A stretch of DNA of 6,432 nt. It comes from Bacteroidales bacterium. Lineage in GTDB: Bacteria > Bacteroidota > Bacteroidia > Bacteroidales > WCHB1-69. Shown piece after piece: positions 1-5,018 of this stretch. The position numbers and the translations under genes are program-made. The notes beneath the pieces were generated by a model that saw only the letters and a program-made list of their open reading frames with translations, was not told the DNA's origin and made no database searches. The stretch lies in assembly GCA_012519525.1 (NCBI GenBank), contig JAAYQB010000055.1, positions 1-6,432 of the forward strand. Reading direction: 5' to 3'. The first letter of the stretch is position 1; each line of letters starts with the position of its first letter.

Positions 1-56
1 AACGCCACTTTTGATTTAAAAGAGGAGCTAAACTTTTTTCTTGACCTTTTTTCCAT
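1..56 (-). CDS. IS3-family transposase OrfA, N-terminus only (runs off the window)
   Basis: The start codon is at 56-54 and the frame is open to the window edge, giving MEKRSRKKFSSSFKSKVA. This matches the typical opening of IS3-family OrfA proteins, a basic run, then a (K/R)(K/R)xF(S/T)xxFKxKVA pattern that leads into the helix-turn-helix DNA-binding domain. OrfA binds the element's ends, and the full transposase is normally made by -1 frameshifting onto OrfB, which carries the DDE catalytic core. Both the rest of OrfA and OrfB lie outside, so whether the element is intact cannot be judged. Recognition rests on only 18 residues, but the motif is distinctive and a terminal-repeat-like end lies just upstream. 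Confidence 0.68.
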   Translation of the reverse strand, partial: MEKRSRKKFSSSFKSKVA

Positions 57-121
57 AAGACAACTTTTTAATTATTTATACGTTAATTTTTTTTATTTTG
101 TTGTCCTAAAAAAGGGAACCA
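1..121 (-). mobile_element. Left end of an IS3-family insertion sequence (partial)
   Basis: Read on the minus strand from base 121, the sequence begins TGGTTCCC, then a T-run and AGGACAAC. This resembles IS3-family terminal inverted repeats, which usually start with TG and carry a CCC block followed by a GGACA-like block. An OrfA-type start codon follows 65 bases later, the usual distance inside such elements. Only this end is in the window, so the other repeat and the target duplication cannot be compared. The exact outer base is inferred and could be off by a few bases. The element sits directly against the 3' end of the lipoprotein gene. Confidence 0.62.
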
Positions 122-547
122 TTATATACATCTATAACTTTCTGTACCGCGAATATACATTTGCAATTCTTCGCTAACAATCTCATCAATAACACTTTGA
201 GGAAATATATCCTGAAAAGTTGATTCATTATCTGCAACAATATCACTAATTAATGAATTTGCAAACTCTACGTCTTGTTGGTAAATGTTCCTAATTTCTT
301 GAATTTGATTCAACAATTCATTGAGAACACTTGTAGGTCTTACTATTATATCGGGAAGACAATTTCCTCCTGAACCTTCACACCCATAGTCCTCACCTCC
401 ATTATCATAATAAACTCTTAATTGTTGCATGTCTTTTTGTAGATTATTGAAATTATTTTTTTTTGATATTATTTCTTCTTTTTTATTACAAGAAAAAATA
501 ATTGTTATTCCAATAACTGTTAATAATAATATTCTTAACTTTTTCAT
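122..547 (-). CDS. Small lipoprotein with a GGNCLPDIIV motif, possibly truncated by the IS
   Basis: The product is 141 residues. Residues 1-20 form a lipoprotein signal peptide: MKKLR, a hydrophobic core and lipobox IFSC with the lipidated Cys at 20. Next comes NKKEE, resembling the Lys plus acidic-pair export signal that sends Bacteroidota lipoproteins to the cell surface. Residues 50-70 are Gly/Cys-rich (C56, C63) and contain GGNCLPDIIV, a motif I associate with uncharacterised Bacteroidota secreted proteins. Residues 72-130 look helical and acidic. No enzyme domain is recognised. I chose the start at 547 because the signal peptide begins there; the in-frame ATG at 712 would add 55 Lys/Asn-rich residues that bury it. 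The stop codon lies one base from the inferred IS end, so the C-terminus (ending SYRCI) may be artificial. Function unknown. Confidence 0.72.
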   Translation of the reverse strand: MKKLRILLLTVIGITIIFSCNKKEEIISKKNNFNNLQKDMQQLRVYYDNGGEDYGCEGSGGNCLPDIIVRPTSVLNELLNQIQEIRNIYQQDVEFANSLISDIVADNESTFQDIFPQSVIDEIVSEELQMYIRGTESYRCI

Positions 548-676
548 TTTTATTTTGTTTTTAATATTTATAATAATTTTAAAAGTATCCTTTGTTTGTT
601 TGTTTTTACTGCATGTGTGATTCTGCATTTTGTTTAAATTTTTTAGCATCTTATATGTTTTTGTGCTCACTGTATT

Positions 677-700
677 ACACTTACGCTCACACTTGCGTTT
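677..700. repeat. Imperfect 12-base tandem repeat (2 copies)
   Basis: ACACTTACGCTC (677-688) is followed immediately by ACACTTGCGTTT (689-700), identical at 9 of 12 positions. All three differences are transitions. It lies in the untranslated stretch upstream of the lipoprotein. It may be chance or part of a leader structure; no function is assigned. Confidence 0.3.
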
Positions 701-721
701 TGTTATTTGCATATCTGCTAT

Positions 722-767
722 GCGGGTTTCTTTGTTTGATATCTAATAATTTGCGGGATTAACCCGC
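722..767 (-). promoter_or_regulatory. Competing GC-rich hairpins in the leader
   Basis: On the minus strand GCGGG (767-763) can pair with CCCGC (757-753) across a 5-base loop. The same arm extended to GCGGGTT (767-761) can instead pair with AACCCGC (728-722), a 7-base-pair stem enclosing about 32 bases. The two pairings exclude each other. These G/C runs stand out in AT-rich DNA. The first stem starts on the last base of the TAG codon of the 76-codon frame. Neither 3' arm is followed by a T-run, so neither looks like an intrinsic terminator. Any switching role is inference. Confidence 0.3.
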
Positions 768-997
768 TATATATAGGTTAACACCTCCCACACATAAGCA
801 TTTTGTCGTATAGCTATATAAGCTACAAAAAACGTATTGCTCAAATTATTAAAAGTAGGAAAAAATAATATTCTATATTTGATTGGATTATATGTGTGTT
901 TATAAATTATTTTACTACTAACCACACACACATAATCGCACAATTTGCTTATTAAGGCAAGTAGTTGTAACAAGAATATGTAGTACTTATTTTTCAT
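767..997 (-). CDS. Doubtful 76-residue small ORF, possibly not translated
   Basis: The frame starts about 30 bases downstream of the best minus-strand promoter in this region, in an A-rich context typical of Bacteroidota starts. The product begins MKNKYYIFLLQLLALISK, which could pass for a weak signal or membrane segment, and the rest is rich in aromatic residues. Against it, the product has only one Asp and one Glu in 76 residues, no recognised domain and no sharp hydrophobic boundary. Its DNA also contains inverted repeats at 811-825 and 886-937, which suggest RNA or DNA structure rather than coding constraint. It may be an open stretch inside a leader or dispersed repeat. I list it because the promoter and spacing fit. 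Confidence 0.2.
   Translation of the reverse strand: MKNKYYIFLLQLLALISKLCDYVCVVSSKIIYKHTYNPIKYRILFFPTFNNLSNTFFVAYIAIRQNAYVWEVLTYI
811..825. repeat. Short inverted repeat TAGCT-ATATA-AGCTA
   Basis: TAGCT (811-815) and AGCTA (821-825) are perfect inverted copies around a 5-base AT centre. The stem is short and weak by itself. It is noted because it is one of several symmetric elements clustered between 720 and 940. Confidence 0.3.
886..937. repeat. Imperfect inverted repeat with 12 paired bases
   Basis: GATT (886-889) and ATGTGTGT (892-899) pair with AATC (934-937) and ACACACAT (926-933), with a 2-base bulge at 890-891 and a 26-base loop. Ignoring the outer part, TATGTGTGT (891-899) and ACACACATA (926-934) are a perfect 9-base inverted repeat. 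No T-run follows on either strand, so it is not a classic terminator. It may be a leader stem or part of a mobile or dispersed repeat. Confidence 0.4.
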
Positions 998-1026
998 AAT
1001 ATATGAAATTTGTTATTTTGTTTTTA

Positions 1027-1058
1027 CAAAGTTATAATAAAAATTTTTATAAAAGCAA
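1027..1058 (-). promoter_or_regulatory. Bacteroidota-type promoter (TTG-N21-TAACTTTG) with upstream A-tracts
   Basis: On the minus strand TTG (1058-1056) is followed after 21 bases by TAACTTTG (1034-1027), an exact match to the Bacteroidota -7 consensus TAnnTTTG; the spacing is slightly long but within the usual range. Directly upstream, bases 1084-1060 read on the minus strand as three A-tracts of 7, 8 and 8 separated by single Ts, placed where an UP-like or bent element would sit. The predicted transcript starts near 1020 and runs leftward toward the 76-codon frame and the lipoprotein gene. Confidence 0.5.
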
Positions 1059-1193
1059 GTTTTTTTTATTTTTTTTATTTTTTTAACAAAATGATTTTTA
1101 CTATTTTAAAGCAATTAAATTAAATTCAAAGCAATTTCTGCTGTTTTTTGCATTCGTTTTTGGTATAAAATGAAAAGAAAAGTGGCAAATGAT

Positions 1194-1218
1194 ACATTGT
1201 TTTGCAATGTTTTTTTTT
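1194..1218 (+). terminator. Hairpin with T-tract next to the rseC stop codon
   Basis: ACATTG (1194-1199), loop TTTTG, CAATGT (1205-1210), then a T-run through 1218. In this orientation it is a short but proper intrinsic terminator for rightward transcripts, although no rightward gene precedes it. For the leftward rseC transcript the same stem follows an A-run but lacks a T-run after it. It could act weakly in both directions or block antisense transcription into rseC. Confidence 0.35.
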
Positions 1219-1636
1219 ACTTTTTTTGTAGGGTAAACACAAACTTCTTTCCTATTTTTTTTCTTAGTAGATAAAGGATGCAGTAATAAAGGGCAAGAAG
1301 TAAAAATGAAATTAAAATAGGAATGAGTTCTTGTTGAATAAAATGATTTCCAAGTATAAGGATAAGAATTAAAATAAGCACCGGCAGCAAATAAGCATAA
1401 AACACCGCTTTGAAACCCATGGAAGTTGCCATTTGTACATCAACAATTTCTTCCACTTGATAATCTTGACTATTAGGACATTTTACTTCTATCAATCTTT
1501 CTTTTGCATTGAAAACCATGCAAGATTTTTTCCCGTCACAATGTTGGCAGGCTTCGTTAACTAAAATTTTAACATATACGATACCGGCTTCAATCTTTAC
1601 AATTTTTCCTTCATGAAGCTCTTGTCCTATCGACAT
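1217..1636 (-). CDS. rseC: RseC/MucC-family inner-membrane protein (SoxR-reducing system type)
   Basis: The product is 139 residues, near the usual family size. Residues 1-70 form a small soluble domain with the family cysteines C30, C33 and C39 (CQHC...C), plus C53. Two membrane segments follow, about 75-95 and 104-124, joined by a very short loop. The Lys-rich tail (RKKIGKK...QKK) should be cytoplasmic, which places the N-terminal cysteines in the cytoplasm as well. In Proteobacteria, RseC acts with the Rnf-like complex in reducing SoxR and influences sigma-E signalling; many Bacteroidota carry it next to rnf genes. Here it follows a thioredoxin lipoprotein by 3 bases and no rnf gene is visible downstream. 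Its role in this organism is inferred from the family only. Confidence 0.82.
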   Translation of the reverse strand: MSIGQELHEGKIVKIEAGIVYVKILVNEACQHCDGKKSCMVFNAKERLIEVKCPNSQDYQVEEIVDVQMATSMGFKAVFYAYLLPVLILILILILGNHFIQQELIPILISFLLLALYYCILYLLRKKIGKKFVFTLQKK

Positions 1637-1639
1637 ATT

Positions 1640-2155
1640 TTATTGCATTAATACACTTTCTATTGCTTTGCGCATATCGTCTTCCAACATCATACCAAGG
1701 GCAGATTGCGCTTGTCCATTCATAGGGCAAAACAAGAAAAAAGGAATGGAATTGATGGCATAAGCAGTTGCCAATTCTTTATTTTCGTCAATATTAACTT
1801 TATAAAAAATCACCTTTCCTTCGTATTCTTTGGCTAACTTTTCCATAATGGGTTCCATCATTTTACAAGGACGACACCAATCGGCATAAAAATCAACTAC
1901 GCAAGGAAGTTTACCGTTGTATTTCCAATTAGGATTATTTTTATAATCGTGTACCAATTTGGCATACTCATACATATTTAATTTAATAATAGAAGCACCC
2001 TCTGTAGTAGTTTGTACTTGTACTTCTTCAGCTTTAACGGCTTCGGTTATCTGTAAATCAGAGCCTGCAACTTCGTTTTCCTCTTTATGTGTTTGTCCCT
2101 GACAAGACATTAACAAAAAACTTAAATTCAATATGCTAAAAACCAATCGTTTCAT
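1640..2155 (-). CDS. Thioredoxin-fold lipoprotein (periplasmic face)
   Basis: The product is 171 residues. Residues 1-18 are a lipoprotein signal (MKRLVFSILNLSFLLMSC, lipidated Cys at 18), followed by an acidic linker to about residue 57. The thioredoxin domain covers about 58-171: FYADWCRPCK holds the redox pair C94/C97, and the cis-proline is P138 in NSIPFF. Two extra cysteines, C85 and C143, lie near the active site. The acidic VNIDEN stretch is typical of thioredoxins. Membrane-anchored thioredoxins exchange disulfides or reduce partners outside the cytoplasm; the partner here is unknown. The start at 2155 is chosen because the signal peptide begins there; the upstream in-frame ATG at 2317 adds 54 residues that would hide it. 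The gene is probably co-transcribed with the downstream rseC. No consensus promoter was found upstream. Confidence 0.88.
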   Translation of the reverse strand: MKRLVFSILNLSFLLMSCQGQTHKEENEVAGSDLQITEAVKAEEVQVQTTTEGASIIKLNMYEYAKLVHDYKNNPNWKYNGKLPCVVDFYADWCRPCKMMEPIMEKLAKEYEGKVIFYKVNIDENKELATAYAINSIPFFLFCPMNGQAQSALGMMLEDDMRKAIESVLMQ

Positions 2156-2438
2156 ATTTTTATATTTTATATTTTCAAATCTTTCATTACTAAACAATAA
2201 TAGGATTAAAATGTTTGATTGTTTTTTTACAAATTCAACTATCTGAAATGAAATAAAAGTTAACAACTTAGCAAACAAAACCGTGCTTTCAAGCGAAAAG
2301 TCTTTTATTCCGCTCATTTCTTTTTCATTTTACAATTTTTAATACTCTACTCATACTTCTGTAATTATAGGCAATAATAGCAGCAATAATTCGTTATGAA
2401 ATAACAACAAAAACATTAGCTAATATAGAATTATTTAT
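2156..2438. promoter_or_regulatory. Divergent intergenic region between the thioredoxin gene and dut
   Basis: Both outward operons must start in this 283-base gap. I found no exact TAnnTTTG on either strand. Two small elements near dut stand out: an 8-base direct repeat GCAATAAT at 2371-2378 and 2383-2390 (12-base period), and a small palindrome GTTAT-GAA-ATAAC at 2393-2405, which ends about 33 bases before the dut start. Either could be an operator, but both are short enough to arise by chance in AT-rich DNA. Confidence 0.4.
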
Positions 2439-2873
2439 ATGAAAATCAAAGTTATCAACACTTCTAATCATTCGCTTCCTTCCTACGAAACCATTGCATC
2501 GGCAGGAATGGACGTAAAAGCCTTTCTCGAAAATCCCGTTGTATTGGCACCTTTTGAAAGAAAACTTATTCCTACAGGATTATATATAGAGTTACCCATT
2601 GGTTACGAAGCACAAATTCGCCCCCGCAGCGGTTTAGCCATTAAGTCGGGTATTACCGTTTTAAATACTCCCGGCACAATCGATGCCGACTATCGTGGTG
2701 AAGTAAAAGTAATTATCATCAATATGTCGAATGAAAACTTCACCATTCATAATGGCGACAGAATAGCACAAATGATAGTGTCGAAACATGAGCAAGCCGA
2801 GTGGGAAGAAGTTGAATCATTAACAGATACGGAAAGAGGCGAAGGTGGTTTTGGACATACCGGAAAAAAATAA
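2439..2873 (+). CDS. dut: dUTP diphosphatase (dUTPase), trimeric type
   Basis: This enzyme hydrolyses dUTP to dUMP and diphosphate, which keeps uracil out of DNA and supplies the thymidylate precursor. The product is 144 residues, the normal length for the homotrimeric family. All five motifs are present in order: SAGMDV (21-26), RPRSGLA (61-67), NTPGTIDADYRGE (76-88, with catalytic Asp D82 and Y85), GDRIAQM (106-112) and RGEGGFGHTG (133-142). The last motif carries H140 where Ser is more usual, a minor change. No Shine-Dalgarno site precedes the ATG, as is normal in Bacteroidota. It is the first gene of an apparent operon, with its stop 4 bases before the TPR gene. Confidence 0.97.
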   Translation: MKIKVINTSNHSLPSYETIASAGMDVKAFLENPVVLAPFERKLIPTGLYIELPIGYEAQIRPRSGLAIKSGITVLNTPGTIDADYRGEVKVIIINMSNENFTIHNGDRIAQMIVSKHEQAEWEEVESLTDTERGEGGFGHTGKK

Positions 2874-2877
2874 AAAT

Positions 2878-4614
2878 ATGAAGAACAAAAAAACACTTTT
2901 TCTTATCATTTGTTGTTTTTTCTTGATAGCAGGCGTTTCGGCACAAAAAAAACAAAGAAAAACCGATAATAATGAAGCTGCTACTATCCTGAATGAAAAA
3001 ACAGCTGTCGAAAATGCAGGTAAATTCATAGATGCCGTTAAAGAACGTATTATCGGCAATATTGATGCGGCAGAAACACAACTTCGTGATTTAATTATTG
3101 CCGAACCCATGAACGATGCCGCTCATTTTGAATATGCACAAGTATTAATCGCTCGCAATCGCATACAGGAAGCCATCTTAGAATTAAAAACAGCAATTCA
3201 ACTCAACAAAGAAAATATATGGTATAAAATTTATTTAGCCAATCTTTACAATATGACACGTAATTTTTCAGAAGCCGAAAAATTATGGAAATTAATTGTA
3301 GAAAAACAACCCGATAACCTTGAATACCTCTACTATTATACCTTTGCACTTATCAATCAAAACAAATTGAAAAAAGCCATTAAAATGTATGATAAAATGG
3401 AAATGCAAATCGGTATTAACGAAGAACTTATAGAAACAAAACATAGAATTTGGTTAGATTTAAAAAACAAAAAAAATGCGGGTAAAGAATTAGAAAAATT
3501 AGTAGAAGCCTTTCCAAACGAAATCAGATATTATCTCATAGTAGCCGATTTTTACAATAAAAATGATATGAGTAAAAATGCTATTCCATACATAGAAAAA
3601 GCAAAAGAAATAGAACCTAACAATCCTGAAATCAACATTATTTTATACAATCACTATTTAGCGAATAAAAAATACGACAAGGCTTTTAACGCTTTAGAGA
3701 AGATTTTTGCTGCTCCTTCGCTGCCCGTAGAAGAGAAAGTAAAAATCATAATGAATTACTATCCCTTAATCACACAAAATCATAGGTATAAAAAAGAAGC
3801 TTTTATATTGTTGGATACTTTAGTGAAAACACATCCCGAAAACCCGATAACATGGTCGGCATACGGTGATTTTGCAATCGCCATTGGTGATTACAATAAA
3901 GCTTCGGAAGCCTACGAAAATGTATTGGAACACGACCCGTCGAAATATGCAGTATGGGAACAGTATCTCTCCTTACTCATTGAACTGAATCAATGGGAAA
4001 AAGCATTCGAAAAAAGCCGAGAAGCTATGGAATTATTTCCCACTCAAACACTCCCCTATTTTATAAACGGATTAGTAGCGATAGAATTAGGCGACTGGAA
4101 TACGGCAATAAGTTCTTTGGAAAAAGGAAAAGATTTTGTTATTGATAACGAAAAACTATTGGAAGAAACGTATTTTTATCTTGCCGAGGCGTATCATCAA
4201 ATAGAAAACCATCAAAAATCGGACGAATATTTTGAAAAAATATTAAGCATTTCTCCCAATAATGTTATAGCACTCAACAACTACGCTTATTTTCTCAGCC
4301 TACGCAAAGAACGATTGGATTATGCTCTCGGTATGGCTAAAAAAGCCAATGAATTAGAGCCTAATACGGACATGTATGAAGACACTTACGCATGGATATA
4401 TTTTCAAAAAGGTGATTTGGAAAATGCAGAATATTGGATAAAAAAAGCATTGTATAACAACAAAGAAACCAGTACGGAAATATTAGAGCATTATGGTGAT
4501 ATACTGTACGAAAAAGGAGAACACACTAAAGCATTAGAGTATTGGAATAAAGCAAAAGAAAAAGGCGAAAGCTCGGAACAACTTTTAAAAAAGATAGAAA
4601 ACTTACAACATTAA
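2878..4614 (+). CDS. Exported tetratricopeptide-repeat (TPR) protein
   Basis: The product is 578 residues. A type I signal peptide (MKNKK, hydrophobic core, VSA cleavage before Q23) sends it to the periplasm. The rest is almost entirely helical TPR repeats from about residue 80 to 565; clear units include about 114-147, 148-180, 216-249, 324-357, 358-391, 430-463, 464-497 and 500-530, with the typical Gly/Ala/Tyr and Pro positions. No catalytic domain is present, so it is probably a scaffold for protein-protein contacts in the envelope; the partners are unknown. I start it at 2878 because an upstream in-frame ATG at 2845 lies inside dut and would precede the signal peptide by 11 residues. It sits 4 bases after dut and 10 before the DciA-like gene, so co-transcription is likely. 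Confidence 0.92.
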   Translation: MKNKKTLFLIICCFFLIAGVSAQKKQRKTDNNEAATILNEKTAVENAGKFIDAVKERIIGNIDAAETQLRDLIIAEPMNDAAHFEYAQVLIARNRIQEAILELKTAIQLNKENIWYKIYLANLYNMTRNFSEAEKLWKLIVEKQPDNLEYLYYYTFALINQNKLKKAIKMYDKMEMQIGINEELIETKHRIWLDLKNKKNAGKELEKLVEAFPNEIRYYLIVADFYNKNDMSKNAIPYIEKAKEIEPNNPEINIILYNHYLANKKYDKAFNALEKIFAAPSLPVEEKVKIIMNYYPLITQNHRYKKEAFILLDTLVKTHPENPITWSAYGDFAIAIGDYNKASEAYENVLEHDPSKYAVWEQYLSLLIELNQWEKAFEKSREAMELFPTQTLPYFINGLVAIELGDWNTAISSLEKGKDFVIDNEKLLEETYFYLAEAYHQIENHQKSDEYFEKILSISPNNVIALNNYAYFLSLRKERLDYALGMAKKANELEPNTDMYEDTYAWIYFQKGDLENAEYWIKKALYNNKETSTEILEHYGDILYEKGEHTKALEYWNKAKEKGESSEQLLKKIENLQH

Positions 4615-4624
4615 TTTTCAGACA

Positions 4625-4927
4625 ATGTCAGCCGATAATAAAGATAAAAACGAATGGTCGATAGAAGACGCATTAAAGAAAATGCTTGAAGACAATGCTA
4701 TTAAAAACAAATACATTGAATACAAAATCATAAGCATTTGGGAGGAAATTGTAGGTGCTTTTATCAAAAAACATACTACGAAAATTCTCCTAAAAGAGAA
4801 AAAGCTTTATGTTCACATTAATTCTCCTATCATTAAAAACGAATTGCTTATGCAACGTTCACAGCTTCTCAGCAAGCTACAAGAAAAAATAGAAAGCAAT
4901 CATATAGAAGAACTTATCATAAAATAA
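4625..4927 (+). CDS. dciA: DciA-like (DUF721) protein, predicted replicative helicase loader
   Basis: The product is 100 residues, the compact size common in Bacteroidota. It matches the DUF721/DciA pattern: a helical N-terminal segment (SIEDALKKML, 12-21), IISIWEEIVG with the hallmark Trp at 39 and Gly at 44, then HTTKI, a beta strand LYVHINSPIIKNEL (61-74) and the closing IEELIIK. DciA helps load the DnaB helicase at replication origins in bacteria that lack the phage-derived loaders DnaC or DnaI. The function here is taken from the family. The gene is the last in the dut operon, 10 bases after the TPR gene, and a probable terminator follows at 4941-4964. Confidence 0.85.
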   Translation: MSADNKDKNEWSIEDALKKMLEDNAIKNKYIEYKIISIWEEIVGAFIKKHTTKILLKEKKLYVHINSPIIKNELLMQRSQLLSKLQEKIESNHIEELIIK

Positions 4928-4940
4928 TAAAAACAATGTT

Positions 4941-4964
4941 TGAGTGAAAATATTTTTTCATTCA
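4941..4964 (+). terminator. Probable terminator after the DciA-like gene
   Basis: TGAGTGAAAA (4941-4950) pairs with TTTTCATTCA (4955-4964) across a 4-base loop: ten base pairs including one G-U. The sequence after it is T-rich but interrupted (GCTTTATAAATAATC). It lies 13 bases after the dciA stop and just upstream of the fur promoter, so it would separate the two operons. Because it nearly touches the -33 region of that promoter, an operator role is an alternative. Confidence 0.5.
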
Positions 4965-4966
4965 GC

Positions 4967-4997
4967 TTTATAAATAATCTTTTATTTTGTATATTTG
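4967..4997 (+). promoter_or_regulatory. Bacteroidota-type promoter for the Fur-family gene and pyrF
   Basis: TATATTTG (4990-4997) matches the -7 consensus TAnnTTTG exactly. Nineteen bases upstream is TTTA (4967-4970), one base away from the -33 element TTTG. Transcription would start near 5003, leaving a short A-rich leader before the ATG at 5019. This also argues against an upstream in-frame TTG at 4995, which lies inside the promoter. Confidence 0.62.
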
Positions 4998-5018
4998 TAT
5001 TTTTTAAATTTAAAAAAA

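Larger units (their letters stand above)
548..1026 (-). other. About 480-base stretch without a convincing gene; candidate structured leader or dispersed repeat
   Basis: This stretch lies between the minus-strand promoter candidate at 1027-1058 and the lipoprotein start at 547. It contains three inverted repeats (753-767, 811-825, 886-937), a 7-base second copy of one hairpin arm (722-728), an imperfect 12-base tandem repeat (677-700) and a doubtful 76-codon frame (767-997). No TAnnTTTG match on the minus strand lies closer to the lipoprotein gene. The simplest reading is that the lipoprotein is transcribed with a long leader. Alternatively the block is a multicopy element carried with the lipoprotein family. 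No known riboswitch class is recognised. Confidence 0.35.

Noticed and set aside
429..620. Plus-strand open frame of 63 codons rich in Phe, Ile and Leu
   Set aside because: It is antisense to the lipoprotein start and leader. Its hydrophobicity comes from reading A/T-rich DNA in reverse, and no promoter or domain is seen.
548..712. 55-codon upstream extension of the lipoprotein
   Set aside because: It would bury the lipoprotein signal peptide, is unusually rich in Lys and Asn, and reads like leader sequence.
1060..1084. Long T-run (three T-tracts separated by single As) as a terminator
   Set aside because: No stem precedes it on the plus strand. It fits better as an A-tract block upstream of the minus-strand promoter.
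2156..2317. 54-codon upstream extension of the thioredoxin lipoprotein
   Set aside because: The signal peptide and lipobox begin at the internal ATG at 2155.
2845..2877. ATG 11 codons upstream for the TPR protein
   Set aside because: It overlaps the end of dut and would put a charged stretch before a clear signal peptide.
2740..3110. Two overlapping minus-strand frames (2740-3081 and 2820-3110)
   Set aside because: They are antisense to the end of dut and the start of the TPR gene, both well supported, and have no recognisable domain.
4995..5018. TTG start eight codons upstream for the Fur-family protein
   Set aside because: The TTG lies inside the predicted -7 promoter element; the ATG at 5019 has a normal A-rich leader.
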